47,741 nt of DNA from an uncultured Pseudomonadota bacterium (GTDB taxonomy: Bacteria; Myxococcota_A; Bradymonadia; Bradymonadales; GCA-2716585): assembly GCA_937123825.1 (NCBI GenBank), contig CAKZKQ010000724.1, positions 1 to 47,741 of the forward strand, written 5' to 3'. Shown here one piece after another: positions 24,703 to 34,800 of the stretch. Numbering within the stretch: position 1 is the stretch's first letter; each line of letters opens with the position of its first letter. Position numbers and translations under genes: made by a program. A model generated the notes under the pieces. That model was not told where the DNA came from, ran no database searches, and saw only the letters and a list, made by a program, of their open reading frames with translations.

Positions 24703-25101
24703 ATGAAGAAATGGTTGTTGGTGGCGTTGGTCTTGCTCGTGTCGGCGTGCGGCTCGGAGAAGGCCCCTGAGAAAGCCCCCGATAAGGCCAAACCGGCCGC
24801 TGGCGCAGGCAGCGCCCCTGCGGCGGATAAAAAAGCCCCCGAAGCCGACAAAAAAGCCCCTGAGGCCGATAAAAAGGCCCCCGAGGCCGACAAAGGCGCG
24901 GCGGCGGACAAAGGCGCCGAGGCCAAAAAGCCCAGCGGCAGCGGCGGTCTCCTGCCCTCCCCCGACTTCAACCTCAAGAGCCCCTCGCTCAAAGCCCCCG
25001 AAGGCAGCAAAAAAGGCAACCTCCTGGGCACCCCCGGCGGCGCCCCTGCCGACAGCAAGAAGCCTCGCCTTTTGGACACCGAGCTGAAGCCGAGCCCGTG
25101 A
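24703..25101 (+). CDS. Small Lys/Ala/Pro-rich lipoprotein
   Basis: A 132-residue protein from ATG 24703 with GAGG 8 bases upstream; the frame is open to 24613, but the signal peptide starts at MKKWLLVALVLLVSACG. After the lipobox cysteine it is low complexity: KAPEKAPDKAKP, then three KKAPEAD heptads, then a Ser/Gly/Pro region with FNLKSPSLKAPEGSKKGNLL. Probably an extended, disordered periplasmic or outer-membrane linker protein. Its stop overlaps the GTG of the next gene (GTGA). Confidence 0.8.
   Translation: MKKWLLVALVLLVSACGSEKAPEKAPDKAKPAAGAGSAPAADKKAPEADKKAPEADKKAPEADKGAAADKGAEAKKPSGSGGLLPSPDFNLKSPSLKAPEGSKKGNLLGTPGGAPADSKKPRLLDTELKPSP
24829..24891. repeat. Three tandem 21-base units coding KKAPEAD
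   Basis: In-frame repeats within the small lipoprotein gene. The copies differ only at synonymous positions, so length variation between strains is likely. Confidence 0.7.
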
Positions 25102-26279
25102 CGACGCCCATCGCGGTGGTCACCACCGAGCGCTCTGGGTGGACCGACCGCAAAATCTATGGCCTGGGCGATCCCGTGGCGCAGGCCCGCGTCCTGGACC
25201 GACCGCTGGACCAGTGGCGCCCGGGCTCAAAGGCGCTGGGCGATGGCACGCAGACGCTGCGCGGACCCATGCTGATCTGCGCCGAGGACCTGTGGGTGTC
25301 GCGCAAGATGCTCTCGGGCTTTGAGGCTTTGGGCCGCCGCCAGGCAGGCGCCTCACCCCTTCGTCTTGGCCGCGATGCCGCTGGTCCCGCCATGCTCTCC
25401 GACCCGCTGGGGCGTCTGCCGCGCAGCGACGACGGCAAAACCATCCTCTTTGACCTGTGGTATCTGCCCGAAGGCGTCAGCGTGCCCGCCTGGGGCCCCG
25501 GCGACCCACTGCCGCAGCCCCTCAAAGAGGCGCCCTTTGCAGACCTCCAGACCCGCGTCCACTCGCTGGACATCGACGTGGACCGCTCGATTGACCCCAG
25601 CGGCCGCATGTCGGTGAGCTTTACGCACGTGGCGGCCGCGCCGGTGGGCCACTGGGTGGAGCTTGCCCGGGCCAACCTCCTGGCGCTGGGGGCCGAGGCG
25701 CTGGAGGCCGGGCCGGTGCTGGGCCTGTTGCGCTTGATCTGGGCCGCGATAAGGGCCTTTAGCCTCAACCCCAGCCGCGTCTTTCACGCCGCCACCCAGC
25801 GCGGCCGCCGCTGCCGCATCCACCCCACCGCCGTGGTCGAGGGCTGCAAGCTGGGCAACGACGTCACCATCGATGCCGGGGCGGTGCTGCGCGGGTGTGT
25901 GATCGGCGATGGCGCCAGGATCGGGCCGCTGGCTGCGGCGGAGTGGAGCGTCATCGGGCAGGGGGCGCAGCTTCAGCGCCGCGCCACCGCAAACCTCTCG
26001 GTCATCTACCCCGAGGCCCGCATCGGCGGCTTGCTCCAACTCTCTGTGGCGGGGCGCTCGGTGGCCTTCAAGTTTGCCTCGGCCTCGGCCGACATGAACC
26101 CCAACGGCGCCGTGCGGGTCTTGACCCCCGACGGACTGCGGTCTGTGGATACGGGCTATCAGGGCATCTGTCTGGGGCATGAGGCCTTTGTGGCCGCCAA
26201 CCTGATCGTGGCCCCTGGGCGCTTGATTGAGGGGGGCCGGGCGGTCACCACCGAGTCCCGCATGATCATTCGGTCTTAG
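25098..26279 (+). CDS. Left-handed beta-helix (hexapeptide) protein, nucleotidyltransferase-like
   Basis: A 393-residue cytoplasmic protein starting at GTG 25098, overlapping the previous stop. The C-terminal half has a hexapeptide left-handed beta-helix (RIHPTAVVEGCKLGNDVTIDAG..., VIGDGARIGPLAAAEWSVIG...). The N-terminal half (LARP-less; RGPMLICAEDLWVSRKML, LFDLWYLPEGVSVPAWGPGDPLP) recalls GlmU-like sugar nucleotidyltransferase relatives, but the GxGTRM nucleotide loop is missing. It could be an acyltransferase-like or non-catalytic relative of sugar-nucleotide enzymes. Substrate unknown. It converges with mazG and overlaps it by 14 bases. Confidence 0.75.
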   Translation: MTTPIAVVTTERSGWTDRKIYGLGDPVAQARVLDRPLDQWRPGSKALGDGTQTLRGPMLICAEDLWVSRKMLSGFEALGRRQAGASPLRLGRDAAGPAMLSDPLGRLPRSDDGKTILFDLWYLPEGVSVPAWGPGDPLPQPLKEAPFADLQTRVHSLDIDVDRSIDPSGRMSVSFTHVAAAPVGHWVELARANLLALGAEALEAGPVLGLLRLIWAAIRAFSLNPSRVFHAATQRGRRCRIHPTAVVEGCKLGNDVTIDAGAVLRGCVIGDGARIGPLAAAEWSVIGQGAQLQRRATANLSVIYPEARIGGLLQLSVAGRSVAFKFASASADMNPNGAVRVLTPDGLRSVDTGYQGICLGHEAFVAANLIVAPGRLIEGGRAVTTESRMIIRS

Positions 26280-27066
26280 CGACGGCCTCTTTTTGGGCGG
26301 CCTTGGCCTGATTCCACAGCGCGTCCATCTCTTCGAGCGAGGCGTCGCGCGGGTGGCGCCCCTGGTCCTGCAGTGTGTCTTCGATGTGGTTGAAGCGCCG
26401 CGTAAACTTGTCGTTGGTGCTGCGCAGCGCCGCTTCGGCGTCCACGCCCATGTGCCGGGCCAGGTTGACCAGCGCAAAGAGCGCGTCGCCCAGTTCGTCC
26501 TCGATCTCCCCCTTGTCGCCGCCCTCAATGGCTTCTTTAAGCTCCACCAGCTCTTCGTCGATCTTATCCAAGACGTGCCGGTGGTGATCCCAATCAAAGC
26601 CGACCGTGGCGGCCTTGGAGGTCAGTCGCTCGGCGCGCTGGAGGGCGGGCATGTGACGGGGGACGCCCGCCAGGACTCGGCGCCCGCTGGCTTGTTTGCG
26701 GGCCTCCCAGGCCTGGCGCACGCTCTGGGCGTCGCGCTGCGTCTCGTCTCCAAAGACGTGGGGGTGGCGCTCGATCATCTTGGCGCAGATGGCGTCGATG
26801 ATGTCCTGGAGGTCAAAGTCGCCGCGTTCGTCGGCCAGTTGGGCGTGAAAGACAATTTGAAAGGCCAGATCCCCCAACTCATCTTTGAGGTCCTGGGGCT
26901 GACCGGCTTCGATGGCGTCGATGATTTCGTAGGATTCTTCGATCAAATGCCGGGCCATCGAGCGGTGGTCCTGGCGCAGGTCCCAGGGGCAGCCGGTTTG
27001 CGGGTCTCGCAGCGCCCGGACGATGTCCTGGAGGCGGCCGATGGAGGCGTTGGGGCGGTCGGTCAT
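26266..27066 (-). CDS. mazG: Nucleoside triphosphate pyrophosphohydrolase MazG
   Basis: A 266-residue protein from ATG 27066 (MTDRPNASIGRLQDIV); the frame is open to 27168 but family similarity begins here. Two MazG domains: the first has CPWDLRQDH, LIEESYEIIDAI and KDELGDLAFQIVFHAQLA; the second has IDEELVELKEAI and IEDELGDALFALVNLARH. The acidic EExxE and ExxD residues that hold Mg2+ are present in both. It hydrolyses (d)NTPs to NMP and PPi, cleaning aberrant nucleotides. Size matches E. coli MazG (263 residues). The 3' end overlaps the convergent neighbour by 14 bases. Confidence 0.95.
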   Translation of the reverse strand: MTDRPNASIGRLQDIVRALRDPQTGCPWDLRQDHRSMARHLIEESYEIIDAIEAGQPQDLKDELGDLAFQIVFHAQLADERGDFDLQDIIDAICAKMIERHPHVFGDETQRDAQSVRQAWEARKQASGRRVLAGVPRHMPALQRAERLTSKAATVGFDWDHHRHVLDKIDEELVELKEAIEGGDKGEIEDELGDALFALVNLARHMGVDAEAALRSTNDKFTRRFNHIEDTLQDQGRHPRDASLEEMDALWNQAKAAQKEAVAKTE

Positions 27067-27095
27067 GGTGATGTCCCGGTGGGCCAGAAGATTGG

Positions 27096-27125
27096 TTGTG
27101 GTGGTGGTGAGGTTCGTACTATAAT
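27096..27125 (+). promoter_or_regulatory. Candidate promoter with perfect TATAAT
   Basis: TTGTGG (27096-27101), 18 bases, TATAAT (27120-27125) in the gap between divergent mazG and the membrane TPR gene. The reverse strand also reads TATAGT here, so this may be a divergent promoter region. Confidence 0.4.
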
Positions 27126-27274
27126 TCGTGGTGCGTTCAACCGCGTCTACTTTCGAAACCCGACCCAAGGCGTCAAGTCTGTACCGTGCGCCCTGCCCAT
27201 CCTGATGTCAGGAAGGTCATCATGGGGGTTTTGTGTCGGTTTTAAAGTGCGGACCCGGTTCGGTGGGAAACACC

Positions 27275-29521
27275 ATGAAAACCTCTAATTCAGGCCAGCA
27301 TCCGGTGTCAAAGTCACAACTTAGAGCACCCACGACCCCTCAGCGTCGCCAAAGCGGCGCAGCCCATGCAGAGACGCTCAGCCTCACCCGGCCTTTGATC
27401 CACCGCTGCGGTCGGATCTTGCTGGGGTTGTTGGCCTGGAGCGCGCTCTTATCTGTGGCCAGCGGTGCGTGGGCGCAGCAAGGCAGCCCTCCCGATCTGG
27501 AGACCATGATCGAGAAGCGCCAGTTTGAGGAAAAGACCAAGGAGCAGGAGGCCGAAGAGAACCTCAAGGTCAAGCCCCCTGAAGAGGACCCCATCCAGAT
27601 CGACGTGCAGTGGAACCTGCGCCGGGGGGCGGACAACGCCGAGGCCAAGGACCGCTACACCGACAGCGTCTTTGTGCTCGGCGAGAAGCTGGGCATCCCC
27701 AATCACCCCTACAAGGCGAGGGTCTTGCTTGAGGAGGCCTCGGAGATGGCCACCAAGGGCAAGTACAGCCGCGCCAACACCCTCATCGCCCAGGCCAGGC
27801 GCCTTGCCCCCGCGCTGCCCGTGGTGGAGTTCTCCCAGGTGGCGCTGACGCTCGAAACCCAGCCCTGGAACATCGTGCGTCTGGTGGGCCAGTTGATGGT
27901 CGCCTACGGCAAGAGTTGGTCTTTTCTGCCCGCGCGCTTTGTCTGGATGACCAACGGGCTGGTGGCGGTGTGGCTGGCGTTGATGCTCCTGGGGGCGGCG
28001 CTGGTGGTGATCTCATCGCGGCACATGGGGTTGCTGGCCATGGAGATCAAACACTTCCTGCCCGACGGCGTCACCCGTGTCCAGGTCATGCTCCTGCTTC
28101 TGCTCTTGATCCTGGCCCCGGCGCTGCTGACGCGGTCGTTGATGGTCAGTGCCGTGGTCCTGGTGGTCTTGTTGGGAGTTTACATGACCCTTGCCGAGCG
28201 CATCATGGTGACGGTGGTCCTGGGTTTGATGGCGTTGATGCCTCAAATCATGAACTTTGGCGCCGCAGGGTTGCAGTACCCCGGCACAGAACTGAGCAAG
28301 GTGGCCACCTGGACCACCACCGGGTGCCTGTCCGATTGCCGTCAGGCCATCAAAGAGTTCAAAAGCAAAGAGGGCGCCAAGGCCGACCCCCGGCTCAAAC
28401 ACACCATGGAGCTGCTGGAGCTTGGCGCGCGGCTGCGGCGGGGTCCTCACCAAGAGTGGCCCGATGTGCTTAAGGGGCTTGAGAAGTTGGCGGCCGAGCC
28501 GACCTTGCCCATCGATCACAAGATGGCCACCTCCAACTATTTGGGCATCGCCCAGGCGCTCACCGGCAAGTTTAAAGAGGCCGATCTGTCCTTCTCCCGC
28601 GCTGCGCGGTCGGACGCGGGCAACTTTGGCTTCTACCACAACCTCTTTCGGGTCATGGAGCTTAGCGGCGATGGCACCAAAGCCGAGCGCGCGCTGAAGA
28701 AAGCCATCGAGCTTGGCAGCGACGAGGCCGCGCGCCGCTCTCAGAGCCCCGACCGGGTGGTGTCCTCGTGGTTCTACATGGCCCCCTTGAGCGCCGCGCC
28801 GCTCTTTGACCTCCACATGGAGCGTGCCCTGTCGGGCGCCGACGACGAAGACAGCCCCGCCCAGGCTTATTGGAGCCGAATCGGCGGTGATCTGCCGTTG
28901 GAGTCCATGCCGTTGATGGCTGGCGGCGCGCTGGCGGCGTTGTGGGCGTTGAGTCTCCTGGGTCGCGTGGCGGGTGCGTCTGAGCACTGCCCGCGCTGTG
29001 GCGGCCAGATGAACCCCAACCACGATGGCCTGACGGGTCAGGAGGGGGACACCTGCCGGGCGTGCCATCACTACTTTGGCGGCGGTCAGATGAGCTACAA
29101 CGAGCGCGTTCAACACGAGGCCACGCTCAACTGGCATGAGACCTGGCGCAAGGTGGCCTTCTGGGCCGGAAACCTTCTGCTGCCCGGTGCTGGCTCGGCG
29201 CTCTGCGGCACCGCCGTGGGGTTGATCGGGGTGGTCCTGGTGGGCAGCGCCGCGGCGCTGCTGCTGACTGGCGGTGAGCCGCTGCCCGAGGCCTGGAAGG
29301 TGCTCGAGTTGTGGACCGACGGCCGCGAGGTTGTTGGTGGTTTGATGCTGATCGTGGCCTTCCTGCTCAGCATGGCGCTCTTGTGGCTGGGCATGCCCGA
29401 GTATATCGCGCCGCCCAAGGCGCCCATCAGCCGCCCGCCGCAAGAATTCAGTGACAACGACCAGGATCAGTTCGACGACGGTTTCTACGACGAGGGTGGG
29501 GATGAGCCAGGAAGTTATTGA
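27275..29521 (+). CDS. Large membrane protein with TPR helices and a zinc ribbon
   Basis: A 748-residue protein from ATG 27275 with GTGGGA 7 bases upstream; GTG 27233 would add 14 residues. The N-terminus has a signal or membrane segment (ILLGLLAWSALLSVASGAWAQ). Then come a charged helical part, TPR-like repeats (KARVLLEEASEMATKGKYSRANTL), three clustered membrane segments near 235-335, a second TPR-like stretch (YLGIAQALTGKFKEADLSFSRA), a membrane helix, a four-Cys ribbon (CPRCGGQM...CRACHHYF) and two more membrane helices. The acidic C-terminus overlaps the next start by 20 bases. Probably an envelope scaffold; I do not recognise a family. Confidence 0.75.
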   Translation: MKTSNSGQHPVSKSQLRAPTTPQRRQSGAAHAETLSLTRPLIHRCGRILLGLLAWSALLSVASGAWAQQGSPPDLETMIEKRQFEEKTKEQEAEENLKVKPPEEDPIQIDVQWNLRRGADNAEAKDRYTDSVFVLGEKLGIPNHPYKARVLLEEASEMATKGKYSRANTLIAQARRLAPALPVVEFSQVALTLETQPWNIVRLVGQLMVAYGKSWSFLPARFVWMTNGLVAVWLALMLLGAALVVISSRHMGLLAMEIKHFLPDGVTRVQVMLLLLLLILAPALLTRSLMVSAVVLVVLLGVYMTLAERIMVTVVLGLMALMPQIMNFGAAGLQYPGTELSKVATWTTTGCLSDCRQAIKEFKSKEGAKADPRLKHTMELLELGARLRRGPHQEWPDVLKGLEKLAAEPTLPIDHKMATSNYLGIAQALTGKFKEADLSFSRAARSDAGNFGFYHNLFRVMELSGDGTKAERALKKAIELGSDEAARRSQSPDRVVSSWFYMAPLSAAPLFDLHMERALSGADDEDSPAQAYWSRIGGDLPLESMPLMAGGALAALWALSLLGRVAGASEHCPRCGGQMNPNHDGLTGQEGDTCRACHHYFGGGQMSYNERVQHEATLNWHETWRKVAFWAGNLLLPGAGSALCGTAVGLIGVVLVGSAAALLLTGGEPLPEAWKVLELWTDGREVVGGLMLIVAFLLSMALLWLGMPEYIAPPKAPISRPPQEFSDNDQDQFDDGFYDEGGDEPGSY

Positions 29522-30665
29522 GGGGCGGCTGAGCCGCCACGAGGACTTCGGAGAGGTGCTCCTCGACATGGGAGAGCGCCGCGTCACCGGCTTCCTCAAG
29601 GTCCAGGCCAACGACGCCGGGGGCCACGTCATCGCGCTGCGCGTTCACTTCCTCGACGGCGAGATCGTCCAGGTCGACTCGCCCACGCGCCCCGATCACT
29701 GGCGTCTGGGACAGATGCTGGTGCGCGGTGGTTTGGTGACGGCCTCGGACGTGGACGCCGCGCTGGGGCGCGCCCAGGCTCGCCAGAAGCAGATTGGGGC
29801 GGTGCTTGTCGGCCAGAAGAAGCTTGAACAGGACCAGCTTGAGGCCATGCTGGAGGTCCAGTTCATGGAGGCCCTGCACCGCGCCGTGCCGTGCGTCGAT
29901 GGCGGCTGGCGCTTTAAGTCCCGCGAGGTCATTGAGCGCGCCGGGGCGCCGCCGCCCCTGCTGCCCGAGGAGATCGTCGAGCGCGGCCGGATTCAGCACG
30001 AGCACTGGGACACCATCCGCGCGTTGGTGCCCAACTCCGATGTGGCCTTTGTCAAAACCATCCGGGGGCCCATCCCTGAAGATCAGGCCCAGGCCAACAA
30101 GGTCGGCTCCCAGGAGTTGCTCCTCTTTAGCCTCATCCACCCCACGCGGACGGTGGGGGATCTGGTCATGCTGGCGCGCTTGGAGACGTTTGAGGTCTGC
30201 CGCTCCCTGGCCATCCTGACCCACGGCGGCTTTGTCGCCATGGACGAGCGCTCGGCGGCCGCCACCGGCCCCACGCTCAAAGGCCAGGAGACCAACGAAG
30301 AGCGCCTTAAAAAAGCCGCCGCCTTCCACAGCTTCACGGTGGTGCTTGTGGTGGCTTGTCTGGCCGTCGGCGTGGGGATCTTTTTGTCCATGCGGCAAAG
30401 CGCCCAGAACGAAGAAAACAAGCCCAGCGGCATCAGCGTCAGCAACGATTCATGGCGAGAGGCCTTGACGATGGCCCAGGTCGAACGCATCCATGTGGCT
30501 CTGGAGGTCTACCGCCAGCGCACTGGAGACTACCCTGTGCGGCTGGGGGTATTGGTCGATGAAAAGCTTCTCGAAGACGGCGATCTCCATTACCCCGACT
30601 ACGAGAGACCCTACCGGATCAAACTCAACGGTGAGAGCTACCGCCTGATCCGCCCGAAAAAGTGA
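29502..30665 (+). CDS. DUF4388/MshEN-like protein with a pseudopilin-like end
   Basis: A 387-residue protein from ATG 29502, with GAGGGTGGGG just upstream. Residues about 10-65 resemble DUF4388/PATAN (GFLKVQAND...IALRVHFLDGEIVQVDSP). Residues about 65-120 resemble the MshEN/GspE N-terminal module (RLGQMLVRGGLVTASDVDAAL, IGAVLVGQKKLEQDQLEAML), which in other proteins binds c-di-GMP. A membrane helix (FTVVLVVACLAVGVGIFLSM) is followed by about 70 residues resembling the C-terminal half of GspG-type pseudopilins (VERIHVALEVYRQRTGDYPVRLGVLV). Probably cytoplasmic N-terminus and periplasmic C-terminus. It is coupled to the upstream membrane gene by a 20-base overlap. Confidence 0.75.
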   Translation: MSQEVIEGRLSRHEDFGEVLLDMGERRVTGFLKVQANDAGGHVIALRVHFLDGEIVQVDSPTRPDHWRLGQMLVRGGLVTASDVDAALGRAQARQKQIGAVLVGQKKLEQDQLEAMLEVQFMEALHRAVPCVDGGWRFKSREVIERAGAPPPLLPEEIVERGRIQHEHWDTIRALVPNSDVAFVKTIRGPIPEDQAQANKVGSQELLLFSLIHPTRTVGDLVMLARLETFEVCRSLAILTHGGFVAMDERSAAATGPTLKGQETNEERLKKAAAFHSFTVVLVVACLAVGVGIFLSMRQSAQNEENKPSGISVSNDSWREALTMAQVERIHVALEVYRQRTGDYPVRLGVLVDEKLLEDGDLHYPDYERPYRIKLNGESYRLIRPKK

Positions 30666-30704
30666 CGCAACCTGACAACGGCTGGCCTGGGCTCGCGGGC
30701 CAGT

Positions 30705-31685
<981 letters not shown>

Positions 31686-31881
31686 GACCCCTCCAAGGGC
31701 AGTCAAAAGCGCTCAACCTTGCTTTTCATGCCCAACTGGCCCCATAGAATAGAGTGGCGAGCGCTGCGCGCAGTGATGAACTGCGCGTTTGATGCGCGGC
31801 GCATGTGTCAGGCCACCGGTGGTCTGCGGGGCTCCAGTTTTGAGACCTCTGCACGGCATGCGCGTCGCCAGGGAGCACTCA

Positions 31882-34800
31882 TTGGCTGGTGAGACTCAGA
31901 ACACTCGTCGCCGCTTCTTTGGCAGCGGCAAGGGCGAAGGGCAAAAGGAAGGCACAGGTCTAAGCTGGGGCAACCCGCTCATCCAGGTCTTCTTCTTTGT
32001 CTTCTTCACCGTCAGTGTGGTGTTGCTGATCAACGTTGGCAGCGGCATCACACCTCTGCAGGTGACCGAAGACGCCATTGGTGAACCCGCTTTGACCGAC
32101 GTCAAAGCGTCGCGGGACTTTACCTTCGTCCAGATTGACCCCAAAGCCACCGAAGACAAGCGCAACGAGGCCGCCGCAGGTGTCCCCAACGTCTACGATC
32201 ATCACGTGGACATGCGCGAAGAGATCATCGGACACGTTCGACAGGCTTTTGCCGACGTGCGCAGACCCCTGCGACAGGCCGAAGCCGAGTTGATGCGCAA
32301 CGCCGCCAAGATCGATGAGCCTGCCCAGGACCCCGACGGCGAAGAATCCCCCGGCGAAGAATCCCCCGGCGAAGACGACAAAGGCGAGCCAGGGGACAAG
32401 CCAAAGAACAAGCCTCCCAAACCTGCGGGGCCGAGCAAAGGCGCCAAACCCGTCAAAAAGCACGACGCGCCGTCTGACAAAGACAACAAGGCCGTCGCCA
32501 AGGACGAAAAAACCGGCGATGAGCCCGATTCTGATGTGGGAGAGGCACCCAAACCTCGAAAGCGCCTGTCGGTGATCAGCCTGGAGGCGCTCAAGGACTT
32601 CCGGGTGCGCACCTCCGAGGCCATGCGCGCCAACTTTGACGCCGCCTTGAAGGTCGCGGTCATCAGCGACGAGCACTTTACGGTGTTGGCCCGCAGCGGC
32701 TTCTCTCGCACCGCCGAAGAAGCGCTCGTGTCCATGATCAACTCCATCATGCAGCGCCGCGTGGTCAAAGACCGCCGCCTGTTGGAGGTCAAACGCCGGG
32801 GGATCCTGCTGCGGCGCGTGCGCAACGGCGGCGTCGAGCAGCAACTGAAGGTCTTTGACATCGATGAGTCCTTCTTGTCGCTCTCGGACCTGGCCCGCGA
32901 GCTGGAGCTGATGGCCCCTGGCCGCCTGCGCGAGATCTCTGAGCCCCAGATGCGTCAGGCGCTCACGGCGCTGGCCGCAGAGCTCAGCACCCCCAACACC
33001 GTCTACAACCACGCCCGCACCGAAGAGTTGCGCGAAGAGGCCCGCGCCAGCGTCCCCGACCTGGGCGAAAAAACCATCTTCCGCAAGGGGCAAATGATCG
33101 TCCGCGCTGGCTCGCCCATCACCGCGCGCCACGTCCAGATCATCGCCGAAATGGAGGGCACCACCGACGCGCGGCTGACCCGAGGTCAGATCCTCTTTGG
33201 CACGCTCATCGCGGTGTTGGTGCTGGTGGCGCTCTTCTATGCCTTCAGCCGCCGCAACATCTCCAAGTTCCGTCCAGCGCCGCGCGATCTGGGTCTGATG
33301 GGCACGCTGCTCATTGTGCAGGTGGGGCTCTTTCAGGTCATGGTGATTGTGTTGGAGCGCCTGGGAGAGTTCTGGTCATCGGCCACCCCCGAGATGCTCT
33401 ACTACATGGCGCCGCTGGCCTTTGGGGCCATGATTGTGCGCCTGGCCAACAACAGCGAAACGGCCATGATCTTCTCGGTCCTCTCGGCCTTTTTGGTGGG
33501 GATGGCCGTGGAGCAGTCGTTGACGCTGGGGGCCTTTGTGCTGGTGACCTCGCTGGTGGGCGCCCACGGTGTCGGTCAGCTCTGTCACCGCATGGATTTG
33601 CTCAAAGCTGGCCTGCAGGTGGGCGTGGCCGGGGCCATCATGGCCTTGATCATTTATCTGCTGCGCGGTGAAGCGCTGGCGTTCCCGGCGCTGGGCGCGG
33701 TTTTGGCCGGGTTTGGTGGGGGGCTGCTGTGCGGGATCATGGTCAACGCGACTTTGCCCCTGGTTGAGTTTGCCTTTGGCTACACCACGGACATGAAGCT
33801 GCTGGAGTTGGCGGACCTGAACCACCCGGCGATCAAGGAGTTGATCCTCAAGGCGCCGGGGACCTACCACCACAGCGTCATCGTGGGGACACTGGCCAAG
33901 GAGGCCGCCGAGGCCATCAACGCCAACCCGCTGCTGGCCCGTGTCGGGGCCTACTACCACGACATCGGCAAGACCCGTAACCCGCAGTACTTTGCCGAGA
34001 ACCAGCGCAGCGGTCAGAACCTCCACGACAAGCTCAAACCCAACATGTCGGCGCTGATCATCAAGGCGCACGTCAAAGATGGCCTGGAGTTGGCGCGCCA
34101 GCACAAGCTGCCGCGAGAGATTCAGGACTTCATCGCCATGCACCACGGCTCGACGCTCATTGCGTACTTCTACCATCGGGCCAAGAGCATGGAAGACCCG
34201 GACATCCCCGAGGTCGACGAGAAAGACTACCGCTACCCCGGGCCCAAGCCTCAGACCCGCGAGACGGCCATCGTCATGTTGGCCGACGGGATCGAGGCCG
34301 CCAGCCGCTCCATGCCTGAGCCCACGCCGGCGCGTCTCAAGGGCCTGGTCCAGAAGATGATCAACCATCTCTTCGCCGACGGCCAGCTCGACGAGTGCAA
34401 CCTGACCCTCAAGGACCTCAACGCCATCGCCAAGGCCTTCATCCGGGTCCTGACCAGCATGTACTACACCCGGCCTCAGTACCCGGGGCAGGAGAAGAAC
34501 CCCGGGTCGCGCAAGACCGGCTCGCGCAAGGACAACAGCAGCCAGAGCGGCGAGTTCAAGCGCAGCGACGTGACCCAGACCGGGGAGCGCAAGCGGCGGC
34601 GTAAGAATAAAGACGGCGGCAAAGCGCTCTCCAAGGGCAACGCCGAGCGCGGTGCCACCAGTTCGGGCTCTCACCGGGTGCGCGATCTGGATTCGGCCGA
34701 GTCGATCCCGCTGCCCGACGTGGGTTTTGACGAGCTGCCGCCGATGGACATCGGTGGCCTTGAGCCCTCTCAGGTGAGGATCACCGGGCCGCTGCCGCCG

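Noticed and set aside
24829..24891. Repeat array as a mobile or regulatory element
   Set aside because: The units are in frame and code for KKAPEAD in a low-complexity lipoprotein, so they are protein repeats.
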